The notes: generated by a model not told the origin, from the letters alone. A stretch of DNA of 64,000 bases from Flavobacterium terrae (GCF_900142035.1 NZ_FQZI01000002.1:738780-802779), one strand, 5' to 3'. Counted from the first letter of the stretch, positions 34,646-45,155 are shown. Translations and numbers: made by a program.

Positions 34646-37249
34646 TTATTTTTTTGACAACATTCGTTTAATTTCATTCAATTTCATCAAAGCTTCAACA
34701 GGAGTAAGCGTATTGATATCTAAATTTTGGATTTCTTCTTTAATTTCTTCCAACAAAGGATCATCTAAATTAAAAAAACTTAATTGTAATTCATCTTGAG
34801 GTTTTATTCCACTCAATACTTCTCCCGAATGATTCTTTTCCAACTTCTTCAATATCTTTCCTGCTTTTTGAATCACTGTTTGTGGCATTCCAGCCATTTT
34901 AGCTACATGAATACCAAAACTATGTGCGCTTCCTCCTTTTTCCAGTTTACGAATAAACAAAACCGTATCTTTTAATTCTTTTACAGATACATTATAATTT
35001 TGAATTCGAGGCAAACTCTCAGTCATCTCATTTAACTCATGGTAATGCGTCGCAAATAATGTTTTAGGCTGTGCTGGATTTTCATGCAAGAACTCTGCGA
35101 TTGCCCAAGCAATTGAAACTCCATCATATGTACTAGTCCCACGACCAATTTCATCCAACAACACCAAACTTCTATCAGAGATATTATTCAAAATAGAAGC
35201 CGTTTCATTCATTTCCACCATAAATGTCGACTCTCCCATTGAGATATTATCGCTTGCTCCTACTCTAGTGAATATTTTATCCACCACACCCATAGTCACT
35301 GCATCTGCCGGAACAAAACTTCCCATTTGCGCCAACAACACAATTAAAGCCGTTTGACGCAATATTGCCGACTTACCCGACATGTTAGGCCCAGTAATCA
35401 TTATTATTTGTTGTGAATCTCTATTTAGATATACATCATTAGCAATGTAAGGTACACCAATTGGCAATTGTTTCTCAATTACGGGATGACGCCCATTTTT
35501 TATATCTAATTCAAAAGAATCGTTAATTTGAGGACAAACATAATTATGATCAATAGCTTGTTGAGCAAAAGAAGACAAACAGTCTAACTGTGCCACTAAA
35601 TTAGCATTGTGTTGCACTGGCTTTATGTAAGTTGCAATCCAAGCCACCAACTGTTCAAACAATTGTGTTTCTAATTGATGTATTTTTTCTTCAGCACCAA
35701 GGATTTTAGCCTCGTACTCCTTTAATTCTTCTGTAATATAACGCTCAGCATTTACTAAGGTTTGTTTACGAATCCATTCAGATGGTACTTTATCTTTATG
35801 TGTATTCCTTACTTCGATATAATATCCAAAAACATTATTAAACGAAATCTTTAATGATGGAATCCCTGTAGCTTCAGATTCCCTTTTTTCGATTCCTTCT
35901 AAATATTCTTTTCCTGTATTTGAAATCGTACGCAATTCATCTAATTCAGGATTCACGCCAAAAGCAATTGCATTCCCTTTATTAATAGCAACGGGCGCAT
36001 CTTGGTTTAAAGTTGTTGCAATTTTTTCGCGAAGCAAATCACAAGCATGTAAACTATCACCAATCACTTTCACAGCTTCTTGTGGACTCTTCAAAGCCAA
36101 TTCTTTAATGGGCACTATCGCGTCTAAAGATTCTTTTAGATAAATCACTTCTCTTGGAGAAATTCTTCCTGCTGCTACTTTTGAAATCAAACGCTCTAAA
36201 TCTGAAATTTGTTTGATTTGGTATTGAATTTTCTGTAAGACTTCTTGGTTATCCTTCAAATAAGCAACCACTTCATGACGCCCAGTAATTTTATTGATAT
36301 CTTTTAACGGAAGTGCCAACCATCTTTTCAACAATCTTCCTCCCATTGGCGAAAGCGTTTTATCAATCACATCTAAAAGAGTAACTGCATTTGGGTTGTA
36401 GCTATGATATAATTCCAAATTACGGATGGTAAATCGATCCATCCATACATAGGCATCTTCGGCGATTCGATGAATAGAAGTGATATGCTGAATTTTATTA
36501 TGTTGTGTTTCTGACAAATAATACAAAATAGCACCCGAAGCAATAATACCATGTGCTAATTCTTCAATCCCGAATCCTTTCAATGAATTGGTCTGAAAAT
36601 GATTCATCAAACTTTCTTTAGCATAATCTTCTTTATAAATCCAATCTTCTAAATAAAAAGCATGAAAATTATCACCAAAAGCTTCAAGAAAATCTTTCTT
36701 ATTTTGTTTAGGAACTAAAATCTCACTTGGACTAAAATTCTGCAATAACTTATCTACATATTCTGCATTTCCTTCAGATGTTAAAAACTCACCTGTAGAA
36801 ACATCAAGAAAGGCAACTCCTAATTGCTTTTTACCAAAATAGACAGAAGCTAAGAAATTATTAGACTTTGAAACCAAAACCTCATCGTTCATAGAAACAC
36901 CTGGCGTAACCAACTCGGTTACCCCACGTTTTACAATAGTTTTAGTCATTTTAGGATCTTCTAGTTGATCACAAATTGCAACACGAAGTCCAGCTTTTAC
37001 CAATTTTGGCAAATATGTATTCAAAGAATGGTGTGGAAAACCTGCCAATGCTGTTTCAGATTCACTTCCTGCACCTCGTTTTGTCAGTGTAATTCCTAAT
37101 ATTCTAGAAGCGCGAATAGCATCTTCTCCAAAAGTTTCATAAAAATCCCCCACACGAAACAATAAACAAGCATCAGGGTATTTAGCCTTGATTTCATTAT
37201 ACTGTTTCATTAATGGAGTTTCCTTTGGTGCTTTTTCTTTTGCTGACAA
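34646..37249 (-). CDS. mutS: DNA mismatch repair protein MutS
   Basis: This 867-aa mismatch-recognition ATPase has the N-terminal mismatch-binding motif [15 protein letters not shown] (with Phe-x-Glu). The Walker A motif [13 protein letters not shown] lies near residue 620, followed by [14 protein letters not shown] (Walker B) and the ATHYHEL switch. The start codon is TTG, supported because [20 protein letters not shown] matches the usual MutS opening and no other start gives it. A TAAGTTTTG sequence nearby has the wrong spacing for a -7 box. No mutL lies in the window. Confidence 0.97.
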   Translation of the reverse strand: MSAKEKAPKETPLMKQYNEIKAKYPDACLLFRVGDFYETFGEDAIRASRILGITLTKRGAGSESETALAGFPHHSLNTYLPKLVKAGLRVAICDQLEDPKMTKTIVKRGVTELVTPGVSMNDEVLVSKSNNFLASVYFGKKQLGVAFLDVSTGEFLTSEGNAEYVDKLLQNFSPSEILVPKQNKKDFLEAFGDNFHAFYLEDWIYKEDYAKESLMNHFQTNSLKGFGIEELAHGIIASGAILYYLSETQHNKIQHITSIHRIAEDAYVWMDRFTIRNLELYHSYNPNAVTLLDVIDKTLSPMGGRLLKRWLALPLKDINKITGRHEVVAYLKDNQEVLQKIQYQIKQISDLERLISKVAAGRISPREVIYLKESLDAIVPIKELALKSPQEAVKVIGDSLHACDLLREKIATTLNQDAPVAINKGNAIAFGVNPELDELRTISNTGKEYLEGIEKRESEATGIPSLKISFNNVFGYYIEVRNTHKDKVPSEWIRKQTLVNAERYITEELKEYEAKILGAEEKIHQLETQLFEQLVAWIATYIKPVQHNANLVAQLDCLSSFAQQAIDHNYVCPQINDSFELDIKNGRHPVIEKQLPIGVPYIANDVYLNRDSQQIIMITGPNMSGKSAILRQTALIVLLAQMGSFVPADAVTMGVVDKIFTRVGASDNISMGESTFMVEMNETASILNNISDRSLVLLDEIGRGTSTYDGVSIAWAIAEFLHENPAQPKTLFATHYHELNEMTESLPRIQNYNVSVKELKDTVLFIRKLEKGGSAHSFGIHVAKMAGMPQTVIQKAGKILKKLEKNHSGEVLSGIKPQDELQLSFFNLDDPLLEEIKEEIQNLDINTLTPVEALMKLNEIKRMLSKK

Positions 37250-37342
37250 AACTTACTTTTTTAATTATTGGCGACGAATTTAACCATTTTTGGCCTAATA
37301 TTTGTTTAAAATATTTAACAACAATTTTAGAGTTAATCTTAA

Positions 37343-37370
37343 TTGTCAATTAAAATTATTTATACATTTG
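37343..37370 (+). promoter_or_regulatory. Promoter of the DUF1573 gene
   Basis: TTG (37343-37345), 17-nt spacer, TACATTTG (37363-37370). ATG follows 23 nt later. Confidence 0.65.
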
Positions 37371-37393
37371 TTACTTAACAAAAAAATTACGTT

Positions 37394-37879
37394 ATGAAAA
37401 AAATATTATTAATGGTTGCTGCTGTAGCTTTCTTTGGAACTTTTAATGCTAATGCACAAGAAGTTGCTGCAAAAACTAAAATTGAGAAAAAAGCTAAAAA
37501 AGCTAAAGCAGAGGCTTTACCTAAGGTTGATGGCGTAGGGATGGTTTTTGAAAATGAAACTATTGACTATGGAACAATCGAACAAAATGCTGATGGAAAA
37601 CGCGAATTCGTTTTAACAAACAATGGCAATAAACCATTAATCATTAGCAATGCTGTAGGTTCATGTGGCTGTACTGTTCCAACTTTCCCTAAAGAGCCTA
37701 TCATGCCAGGCCAAAAAGCTGTTATTGGTGTTAAGTATGACACTAACAGAGTTGGAGCGTTCACTAAAAACGTAACTATTACTTCTAATGCTACAGTAAA
37801 TCCTTCAAAAGTTTTAACTATTAAAGGAACTGTAAATGCTCCAGCTGTTAAACCAGCAATGGATGTTCAAAAAAGCTAA
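37394..37879 (+). CDS. DUF1573 domain exported protein
   Basis: This 161-aa protein has a signal peptide (1-21, ending NANAQE), a Lys/Ala-rich linker (KIEKKAKKAKAEALPK) and one Ig-like DUF1573 domain with ENETIDYGTIEQNADGKREF, LTNNGNKPLIISNAVGSCGC and PGQKAVIGVKYDT. The vicinal GSCGC cysteines are a family hallmark. Such proteins are common, abundant periplasmic or surface components in Bacteroidota, without known biochemistry. It has its own promoter and terminator. Confidence 0.88.
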   Translation: MKKILLMVAAVAFFGTFNANAQEVAAKTKIEKKAKKAKAEALPKVDGVGMVFENETIDYGTIEQNADGKREFVLTNNGNKPLIISNAVGSCGCTVPTFPKEPIMPGQKAVIGVKYDTNRVGAFTKNVTITSNATVNPSKVLTIKGTVNAPAVKPAMDVQKS

Positions 37880-37899
37880 TTAATTTTACTTATTATATA

Positions 37900-37928
37900 A
37901 AAGCTCTCTTTTTAAGGGAGCTTTTTTT
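37900..37928 (+). terminator. Terminator after the DUF1573 gene
   Basis: AAAGCTCTCTT / AAGGGAGCTTT stem (one G-T pair) followed by TTTTTATTT. Confidence 0.82.
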
Positions 37929-37931
37929 ATT

Positions 37932-37939
37932 TATTTTTG
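37932..37939 (+). promoter_or_regulatory. -7 box 4 nt upstream of the SpoU methyltransferase start
   Basis: TATTTTTG, TGGC, then ATG. It merges with the T tail of the preceding terminator, so chance occurrence is possible. No TTG at -33. Confidence 0.35.
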
Positions 37940-37943
37940 TGGC

Positions 37944-38477
37944 ATGAGAAAAATTGAGAATAGCGAATTAGAGCGAAAATCTATCGATGAGTTTAAACAA
38001 GCAGAAAAAACTCCAATTATTGTAATTCTAGACAATATTAGAAGCTTACACAATATTGGTTCAGTATTTAGAACAGGAGATGCTTTTTTAATTGAAAAGA
38101 TTTATCTCTGCGGTATTACTGCCACTCCTCCAAACAAAGAAATCAACAAAACTGCTCTTGGCGCTACAGATACTGTAACTTGGGAATACAAGAAAGATGT
38201 ACTTGAAGTAATACAGGATTTAAAATCGCAAAACGTTGATGTGTTTGCAATCGAACAAGTTGAAGGAGCTATTTTTCTGGATAACTTCAAAGCTGAAAAC
38301 AATAAAAAATACGCTTTAATTTTTGGCAATGAAGTTTTTGGTGTAAATCAAGAAGCTGTAAAACTATGCGATGGCGCTATTGAAATTCCACAATTAGGAA
38401 CCAAGCATTCTTTAAATATTTCTGTAAGCACAGGAATTGTAATTTGGGATTTATTTTGTAAACTTAAAACAGTTTAA
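37944..38477 (+). CDS. SpoU/TrmH-family RNA 2'-O-methyltransferase
   Basis: This 177-aa SPOUT methyltransferase shows the three SpoU motifs: LDNIRSLHNIGSVFRTGDAF (motif 1), ALIFGNEVFGV (motif 2) and IPQLGTKHSLNISVSTGIV (motif 3, knot and SAM site). It methylates a 2'-OH of tRNA or rRNA. Lacking N- and C-terminal extensions, its exact target cannot be named. Its last 4 bases overlap the 3' end of the convergent folK-dNK gene, and I see no terminator between them. Confidence 0.88.
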   Translation: MRKIENSELERKSIDEFKQAEKTPIIVILDNIRSLHNIGSVFRTGDAFLIEKIYLCGITATPPNKEINKTALGATDTVTWEYKKDVLEVIQDLKSQNVDVFAIEQVEGAIFLDNFKAENNKKYALIFGNEVFGVNQEAVKLCDGAIEIPQLGTKHSLNISVSTGIVIWDLFCKLKTV

Positions 38478-39610
38478 CTATCCAGTTTCTCCTGAATTGC
38501 ATCAAGAATCTTAATGTAATCTGTTTGCTTTTTGACAAAATCAAATTCAGAAACATCGATGACCAATACATTTAAGTCTGTCTGTGTTTTTATGTAATCA
38601 AGATAGCCTTGATTAATTTTCTCTAGATATTCAGCAGGAATTTCTTGCTCATAACTCCTACCTCTTTTCTTGATATTCTTTAAAAGTCTATCCGTATTTT
38701 GATATAAATAAACATACAAATCAGGTTTTGGCATCTCTTTATAGATTATATCAAACAATGTTTTATACAATCTAAACTCATCTTCTTGCAGCGTTACTTT
38801 AGCAAAAATCAAAGATTTGAATATATGATAGTCAGCAACTACAAAATCTTTAAACAAATCGAATTGAGACAAATCGTCTGCCAACTGTTGGTAACGATCA
38901 GCTAAAAAAGACATCTCTAATGGAAAGGCATAACGCCCTTGATCTTTGTAAAACTTAGGCAAGAAAGGATTATCAGCAAAGCGTTCTAAAACCAGTTTCG
39001 CATTAAAATCTTCTGAAATACGTGCAGCTAGAGTAGTTTTCCCTGCTCCAATATTCCCTTCAATAGCAATATAATTGAGTAAGTTAACGCTGTATTTTTT
39101 TGTTGGCAAAATCAAATCCTCGACAGCAACACATTCACTAGTGTCATTACTATTTTTATAAAGTTGTTCTATTGATTGATGCAAAACTGGATGTTGGTAA
39201 TCAACTTTCAAATCTAGCATAGGAAGCAAAACAAACTTTCTATTTTGCATTTGAGAATGCGGAATAATTAGATGTTCAGATTGAATTACTAAATCTTCAA
39301 TCATAATTATATCAACATCAATAATTCTTGCCTCGTAAGATTCTGTTTTTTTACGAACCCTACCTAATTCTTTTTCAATAACTCCTATTTTCTTTAAAAT
39401 TTTTTCGGCAGAAAAAGAAGTATGTATGAGTAGTGCACAATTGTAAAAAGCATCACTTTCGAACCCCCACGCTGGAGATTCATAAAGTTTTGAAACACGC
39501 AAAACCAACCCAATATTCTCATGAATTAATTGGATACAATTTTGAATATTTTCTAATCTATTCCCTATGTTACTTCCTAAAGAAAGAACTACCTTTTTTT
39601 GGCCACTCAT
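38474..39610 (-). CDS. folK: Fusion of HPPK (FolK) and deoxynucleoside kinase
   Basis: This 378-aa protein joins two enzymes. Residues 1-135 are 6-hydroxymethyl-7,8-dihydropterin pyrophosphokinase (folate synthesis): VVLSLGSNIGNRLENI, ESPAWGFESDAFYNCAL, ELGRVRKK, RIIDVDIIM. After a linker, residues 178-378 are a deoxynucleoside kinase: P-loop IEGNIGAGKTTLA (Lys191), LERFADNPFLPKFY, FLADRYQQL, and the lid IKKRGRSYEQEI. A dNK phosphorylates deoxynucleosides for dNTP salvage. ATG 39610 is chosen over GTG 39619. Both halves look complete with catalytic residues intact. Known from other Bacteroidota, but the reason for the fusion is unclear. Confidence 0.93.
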   Translation of the reverse strand: MSGQKKVVLSLGSNIGNRLENIQNCIQLIHENIGLVLRVSKLYESPAWGFESDAFYNCALLIHTSFSAEKILKKIGVIEKELGRVRKKTESYEARIIDVDIIMIEDLVIQSEHLIIPHSQMQNRKFVLLPMLDLKVDYQHPVLHQSIEQLYKNSNDTSECVAVEDLILPTKKYSVNLLNYIAIEGNIGAGKTTLAARISEDFNAKLVLERFADNPFLPKFYKDQGRYAFPLEMSFLADRYQQLADDLSQFDLFKDFVVADYHIFKSLIFAKVTLQEDEFRLYKTLFDIIYKEMPKPDLYVYLYQNTDRLLKNIKKRGRSYEQEIPAEYLEKINQGYLDYIKTQTDLNVLVIDVSEFDFVKKQTDYIKILDAIQEKLDS

Positions 39611-39731
39611 AACTGGCACAAAATAACTAAAAAGAATTGTAGAATTAGAAGATATTCTTGAAGCTGTTAATAACTATTTTTTATGTAACATTTTTTAAAA
39701 AAAGCTACTAATCAGTAAAAAATAATATAAC

Positions 39732-41510
39732 ATGAATTTTTTAAAGAATATTTTATCTACCGTTATCGGGATTTTTGTTTTTATCTTTTTATTTTTCGTT
39801 GGAATAATTTTCCTTGGATTAGTATTTGGGGGAGAAGAAAAAGTTGAAGTAAAAAATAAATCGGTTATTGAATTAGATTTAGCTAAAGTCACAAACGATT
39901 ATGGAGGAAAGTTCAACTATAAAGATATGCCTTTCCTAAATGACAAAGCCAAAAAAGATGGTTTATCAGATGTATTAAAAGCCATTGAAATAGCAGCAAA
40001 CGATAATAAAATAGAAGGGATTTCTATACTTAACAACCCACTTAATCTCGGCGTTGCACAAACAAAAGCGCTACGTGATGAACTAGAAAAGTTCAAAAAA
40101 TCAGGCAAATTTGTTGTAGCTTATAGCAATGTAATGTCACAAAAGGAATATTACCTAAATTCTGTTGCCTCAAAAGTGTTTTTGAATCCTGTAGGCGAGC
40201 TTGACTTTAAAGGTCTTTCAAGTTCAATTTTATACATGAAAGATTTTCAAGATAAATCTGGAATCAAAATGGAAGTTATCCGTCATGGAAAGTACAAAAG
40301 TGCTGTTGAGCCATTTTTAACTAACTCTATGAGCCCAGAAAACCGTGAACAAATCACAGTATTTTTAAATTCAATTTGGAACTCAATTGTAGAAGATATT
40401 TCTAAATCAAGAAATATTTCAGTTGAAAAACTAAACAGTATTGCTTCTGATTTGTCTGCAAGAACACCACAATTAGCTTTAGACAACAAATTAATTGACG
40501 TTGTTGCTTACGAAGACAAATACCATGATTACATCAAAAATGTAATTGGTATAAAAGATGAAAAAGAAAATTATAATAAAATTTCTATTTTAGATTATGC
40601 AGAAAGCACAATCGAAGACGAAACTTTTTCAAGTAAAGATAAAATTGCGATTATTTATGCGCAAGGCGAAATTAAAAGTGGCGAAGGAGATGTAAATGAA
40701 ATTGGCGAAGGTTCTATGCGTCGTGCGTTAGAAGAAGCTCGTGAAGATGACGATATTAAAGCCATTGTTTTAAGAGTAGACAGTCCTGGAGGAAGTGCCT
40801 TAACATCTGACTTGATTTGGAGAGAAATCGAATTGACAAAAAAAGTAAAACCAGTAGTAGTTTCTATGGGTAACTTAGCCGCTTCTGGCGGTTATTACAT
40901 TTCATGTAATGCAAATAAAATTTTTGCGGAATCATCAACAATTACAGGATCTATAGGCGTATTTGGGATGCTGCCAAATTTACATGGCATAGCTACAAAA
41001 TATGGTTTCAATTCTGAAATGGTAGAAACCCATAAAAATGCTGGCGGTTACGATCCTTTCCAACCAATAGACAATGATTTCAAAAACTTCACTCAAGAAG
41101 GTGTAGAAAATATCTACAAAACATTTGTTAGCAGAGTGGCTGCAGGTCGTAAAATGACGTTTGAACAAGTAGATGCTATTGCGCAAGGTAGAGTATGGAG
41201 CGGAACAGATGCATTAAAATTAGGATTGGTAGATAAAATTGGTGGTATGGACGATGCCATAGCCTATGCAGCATCATTAGTGAAAGCGAAAGATTTTGTT
41301 ACAATCGACTTTCCAGAATATGAAAAAGATATCGATTATTTATTTGGTGGAAACGGTTTCTTTAGTTCATTAGGTTTATTCCAATCGACTGAAATGATCC
41401 TTAAAGAAGAATTAGGCGAAGAAAACTACCAAATGATTCAAAACATAAAAAGTCTAAATTCTAAAAAAGGTGTGCAAGCCATTATGCCTTTTGAAGTAAA
41501 TATCAACTAA
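39732..41510 (+). CDS. sppA: Signal peptide peptidase SppA, 67K type
   Basis: This 592-aa membrane-anchored serine protease degrades cleaved signal peptides. One N-terminal transmembrane segment (about residues 8-32) is followed by two tandem ClpP-like domains. The catalytic Lys is Lys189 in GKYKSAVEPF of the first half and the Ser is Ser385 in NLAASGGYYISC of the second, matching the E. coli-type dyad. TGSIGVFGMLPNL and GRVWSGTDALKLGLVD are further family marks. A perfect-palindrome terminator follows. Confidence 0.95.
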   Translation: MNFLKNILSTVIGIFVFIFLFFVGIIFLGLVFGGEEKVEVKNKSVIELDLAKVTNDYGGKFNYKDMPFLNDKAKKDGLSDVLKAIEIAANDNKIEGISILNNPLNLGVAQTKALRDELEKFKKSGKFVVAYSNVMSQKEYYLNSVASKVFLNPVGELDFKGLSSSILYMKDFQDKSGIKMEVIRHGKYKSAVEPFLTNSMSPENREQITVFLNSIWNSIVEDISKSRNISVEKLNSIASDLSARTPQLALDNKLIDVVAYEDKYHDYIKNVIGIKDEKENYNKISILDYAESTIEDETFSSKDKIAIIYAQGEIKSGEGDVNEIGEGSMRRALEEAREDDDIKAIVLRVDSPGGSALTSDLIWREIELTKKVKPVVVSMGNLAASGGYYISCNANKIFAESSTITGSIGVFGMLPNLHGIATKYGFNSEMVETHKNAGGYDPFQPIDNDFKNFTQEGVENIYKTFVSRVAAGRKMTFEQVDAIAQGRVWSGTDALKLGLVDKIGGMDDAIAYAASLVKAKDFVTIDFPEYEKDIDYLFGGNGFFSSLGLFQSTEMILKEELGEENYQMIQNIKSLNSKKGVQAIMPFEVNIN

Positions 41511-41531
41511 ACTAAATACTATTCAACTCAC

Positions 41532-41563
41532 AAATCCGTTCTAAATTTAGAACGGATTTTTTT
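41532..41563 (+). terminator. Terminator after sppA
   Basis: A perfect 14-bp inverted repeat, AAATCCGTTCTAAA and its complement, followed by TTTTT. Confidence 0.88.
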
Positions 41564-41598
41564 ATGAAAACTTTACATCATTAATACGTCATAAATGT

Positions 41599-41606
41599 TA
41601 TTTTTG
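41599..41606 (+). promoter_or_regulatory. -7 promoter box for the AsmA-like gene
   Basis: TATTTTTG, 52 nt before ATG 41659. No clear -33 element. Confidence 0.45.
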
Positions 41607-41658
41607 TAAGAAGTACAATCTTAAAAAAACCCAATTCTAAAACATAAATTCAATAGCA

Positions 41659-44298
41659 ATGAAAAAGAAAATTTTTATAGGCATAGGTGTTTTTCTGTTA
41701 GTTACCATCGTAGCCTTAGCCGCTATTCCAATCTTTTTTAAAGATCAGATTAAAGCAAAAATCGAACAAAGTATTAACGAAAATGTTGATGCAAAGGTAA
41801 CTTTTGACGATGCTACTTTGAGTTTATTTAAAAACTTCCCCAATGCAAATATGGGAATAGAAAAGCTTGTTATCATAAACAAAGCACCTTTTGTGGGAGA
41901 TACTTTAGTTGCTTTTGAGGAATTAAACCTTCAAATGTCGGTTACTGAATTGTTTAATGGTGAAAACGAGCCAATGAACTTAAAGGCAATTTCTGTAAAA
42001 AATGGAAAGGCAAATATTCTTTTTAATAAAGATGGTATTGGAAATTTTGATATTGCCATTAAAGACAACAAACCAAAAGAAGAAGAAACAAAAGAAAGCA
42101 AACCTTTTGCTATGAACATTCAGAATTATGAAGTTGAAAACTTCAAGTTCAAATACTATGATGAGCGTTCTAAAATTAAATTGGTTTTAAGCGAATTAAA
42201 CCATACTGGAAAAGGAAATTTTGCTTCGGAAGTTTTAGACTTGGATACTAAATCGACTACTAAAATATCGTTAGACATGGATAAGATGACCTACATGAAA
42301 AATGTAGCGATTAGTCTTGACGCAATTTTAGGTATCGATTTAAAGAAAAGCAAGTACACTTTTAAAGACAATAAAGCCAAGATTAATGAGCTCCCTCTAG
42401 AATTTAATGGATTCATCCAACTTTTAGAATCAGGACAGGATTATGATTTAACTTTCAAAACCCCTACTTCATCATTTAAAAATTTCTTAGGATTAATTCC
42501 AGCAGCTTATGCAAGCAACATTGAAACAGTAAAAACTTCGGGCGATTTTACAGTAAACGGAAAAGTAAAAGGACAATTAACAGACAACACAGTTCCTAAA
42601 TTTAACATTGCTATCGCATCAAACAATGCTTCATTCCAATACCCTGATTTACCAAAATCGGTACAAAACATTATAATTGACACTAAAATAATCAACGAAA
42701 CAGGATTAATAGAAGATACTTATGTAAACCTTGACAAGCTATCATTTAAAATTGATCAAGACGTTTTTAGTGCCAAAGCAAATATTAGAAACGCCATAAC
42801 AAACGCATTAGTAAATGCATCATTAAAGGGAACGATTAATCTTTCTAATTTTTCTAAAGCGTATCCTGTAAAATTAGACCAACCTTTATCTGGAATTTTA
42901 AATGCAGATGTAACGACTAAATTCGATATGCAATCAGTAGAAAAAAGTCAATACCAAAACATACAAAACTCTGGTATGATGACATTAACTGGATTTAATT
43001 ATGCTGGTCCAGAAATGGCTAAACCAGTTCAAATTCAAAAAGCTGCTGTGGCTTTCAATACTAGTCAAATCAAATTAAACCAGTTAGACATGAAAACTGG
43101 TGGTTCTGACATTCATGTGAACGGAACATTAGATAATTTTTATGGTTTTTTATTTAGAAACCAAATTCTGAAAGGAAACTTCAACATGAACTCTAATCAG
43201 TTTTTAATTGCAGATTTCATGGAACCAGCATCAGCATCTGCTAAAAAACCTGCAGAAGAATCTTCATCAAAATCAGGTTCAGGAAGTACAGCGAAAAAAG
43301 AAGCCGTAAAAATTCCAGCGTTTTTAGATTGTGCTGTTAGTGCAAAAGCAAATACTGTTGTTTATGACAATTTAACCCTGAAAAATGTGGTTGGAAAAAT
43401 GATCATAAGAGATCAAGCAGTAACTCTTCAGGATGTAAGAACAGATATTTTTGACGGACAAATAGGATTTAACGGGGTAGTTTCTACCAAAGAAAAAACA
43501 CCTAAATTCAATATGAACTTAAACTTAGACAAAGTTGATATTGGAAAATCGTTTACACAATTAGACATGCTTAAAGCTATTGCTCCAATTGCAGGTGCAA
43601 TTAGTGGTAAATTAAATTCTACTATCAAACTTAACGGTAATCTTGATTCAGTAGAAATGACTCCTGTTTTATCTTCTCTTACTGGAGATTTATTGGGCCA
43701 ACTATTATCATCTTCTATAAACTCTAATAATTCTGAAATGCTTACAGCATTAACTTCTCAATTTAAGTTTATCGATATGAAAAAACTGAATTTAAACGAC
43801 ATTAAAGCAGCTATTTCTTTTGATGAAGGTAAAGTAGTAGTGAAACCTTTTAAAATAAAATACGAAGACATTAATGCAGAAGTTGGAGGAGCTCATGGTT
43901 TTGACCAAAATATGAAATACAACATCAAGATGGATGTCCCTGCAAAATATTTAGGCGGAGATGTTAATAAACTTCTAAGCAAACTAACTCCAGCTGATCA
44001 GGCAAAAATTGAAAGTGTTCCTATCACAGCATTAATGACTGGAAACTTCAAAAGTCCAAAAATAAGTACTGATATGAAACAAGCTACAACAAATTTAGCT
44101 TCTCAAATCGTACAAATGCAAAAAGACAAGCTTCTAAACCAAGGAACAGGAGCTTTAAGTAACATTTTAGGCGGCAAAAAGAATACTGCCGATACCACTA
44201 AAACTACTGAACCAAAAAAAGATGCAGTAAAAAACACAGCCAATCAAGTTCTTGAAGGTTTATTTAAAAAGAAAAAACCTGCACAACAAACACCATAA
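41659..44298 (+). CDS. AsmA-like envelope protein
   Basis: This 879-aa protein has one N-terminal transmembrane anchor (about residues 5-24: FIGIGVFLLVTIVALAAIP) and a long periplasmic beta-rich region typical of AsmA/TamB-type proteins. Marks are the N-terminal VTFDDATLSLFKNFPNANMG and the C-terminal VTTKFDMQ... / ALTSQFKFIDMKKLNLNDIK repeats of the AsmA C-terminal domain. A Ser/Lys-rich linker lies around 530-550. AsmA-like proteins are thought to move phospholipids between membranes or to affect outer-membrane assembly; the role here is inferred. The C-terminus is Lys-rich. Confidence 0.85.
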   Translation: MKKKIFIGIGVFLLVTIVALAAIPIFFKDQIKAKIEQSINENVDAKVTFDDATLSLFKNFPNANMGIEKLVIINKAPFVGDTLVAFEELNLQMSVTELFNGENEPMNLKAISVKNGKANILFNKDGIGNFDIAIKDNKPKEEETKESKPFAMNIQNYEVENFKFKYYDERSKIKLVLSELNHTGKGNFASEVLDLDTKSTTKISLDMDKMTYMKNVAISLDAILGIDLKKSKYTFKDNKAKINELPLEFNGFIQLLESGQDYDLTFKTPTSSFKNFLGLIPAAYASNIETVKTSGDFTVNGKVKGQLTDNTVPKFNIAIASNNASFQYPDLPKSVQNIIIDTKIINETGLIEDTYVNLDKLSFKIDQDVFSAKANIRNAITNALVNASLKGTINLSNFSKAYPVKLDQPLSGILNADVTTKFDMQSVEKSQYQNIQNSGMMTLTGFNYAGPEMAKPVQIQKAAVAFNTSQIKLNQLDMKTGGSDIHVNGTLDNFYGFLFRNQILKGNFNMNSNQFLIADFMEPASASAKKPAEESSSKSGSGSTAKKEAVKIPAFLDCAVSAKANTVVYDNLTLKNVVGKMIIRDQAVTLQDVRTDIFDGQIGFNGVVSTKEKTPKFNMNLNLDKVDIGKSFTQLDMLKAIAPIAGAISGKLNSTIKLNGNLDSVEMTPVLSSLTGDLLGQLLSSSINSNNSEMLTALTSQFKFIDMKKLNLNDIKAAISFDEGKVVVKPFKIKYEDINAEVGGAHGFDQNMKYNIKMDVPAKYLGGDVNKLLSKLTPADQAKIESVPITALMTGNFKSPKISTDMKQATTNLASQIVQMQKDKLLNQGTGALSNILGGKKNTADTTKTTEPKKDAVKNTANQVLEGLFKKKKPAQQTP

Positions 44299-44300
44299 TA

Positions 44301-44327
44301 AAAAAGCTCCTGTAAAGGAGCTTTTTT
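44301..44327. terminator. Bidirectional terminator between AsmA-like and DUF2797 genes
   Basis: AAAAAGCTCC / GGAGCTTTTT stem with a TGTAAA loop. It overlaps the stop of the minus-strand gene. Confidence 0.88.
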
Positions 44328-45120
44328 ATATTTCAATCTTCACAACATATCCTTCAAAAGTTCTAATATTAAAAACAGTGCCATCTTCAAAAATGAGGTA
44401 CTGCCCTTTTATACCAGACAACTTTCCTGAGTAAACTGTTGATTTATCTAAATTCAAACTAGCAACTTTATTTGGATACTGTAATACAGGATAAAACAAT
44501 TCGAAAAGTTCTTCTTTAGTTGTGTCAAAATATTCTTCAACTTCTTTAGGAAGCCATTTTTTAACTTTTAACCTTTCGTCATACAAATCCGTCTTAAGCA
44601 CTTCATTTTTAAGCATTTTTTGCCAGTGGGTTTTATCTACAAAATGATCTTTCAAAGCCACTTCAGTGATACCCGCTAAATACCTATTAGGAACCTCAAC
44701 GATTGGAATGGCTTGTTCAGCTCCTTGATCAATCCATCTAGTTGGTACTTGAGTCTTTCTTGTAACCCCTACTTTAACTTCACTCGAAACCGCCAAATAA
44801 ACAACGTGAGGTTGCAATTGAACCTTTTTTTCATATTCTAAATCACGATCCTCAATATCTAAATGAGCAGTACTTAATTCGGGTTTCATAATCCAATCTC
44901 CAGCCGAAGCGCTGCCCATAAAGCAGTCATAACAAAATCCTTGTCGAAATATTTTTTTCTTTTTTCCACATTCTAAACATTGATAGCCTTGAAAAGAAAT
45001 TTCCAATTCTTTTCCAAGTAACTGATTTACATTTAAAAAGCTGTTTTCAAAAACTAAATAATATTGAATTGGATTGGCAAATTCGGTTTGCATTTTGGTT
45101 AAAACTCCTTCGTAAATCAT
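44326..45120 (-). CDS. DUF2797 domain protein with zinc ribbon
   Basis: This 264-aa cytoplasmic protein has a treble-clef-type Cys set, Cys48-x2-Cys51 (CLECG) and Cys63-x2-Cys66 (GFCYDCF), followed by VVYLAVSSEVKVGVTRKTQV and PTRWIDQGA. That second segment resembles a GIY-YIG nuclease core in layout (inference). The C-terminal part has FEDGTVFNIRTFEGYVV. The family is DUF2797 with no known function. It is convergent with the AsmA-like gene and divergent from the GH3 gene. Confidence 0.8.
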   Translation of the reverse strand: MIYEGVLTKMQTEFANPIQYYLVFENSFLNVNQLLGKELEISFQGYQCLECGKKKKIFRQGFCYDCFMGSASAGDWIMKPELSTAHLDIEDRDLEYEKKVQLQPHVVYLAVSSEVKVGVTRKTQVPTRWIDQGAEQAIPIVEVPNRYLAGITEVALKDHFVDKTHWQKMLKNEVLKTDLYDERLKVKKWLPKEVEEYFDTTKEELFELFYPVLQYPNKVASLNLDKSTVYSGKLSGIKGQYLIFEDGTVFNIRTFEGYVVKIEI

Positions 45121-45155
45121 CTGTGATTTTGATTTTATATTTTATATTTAATTTC

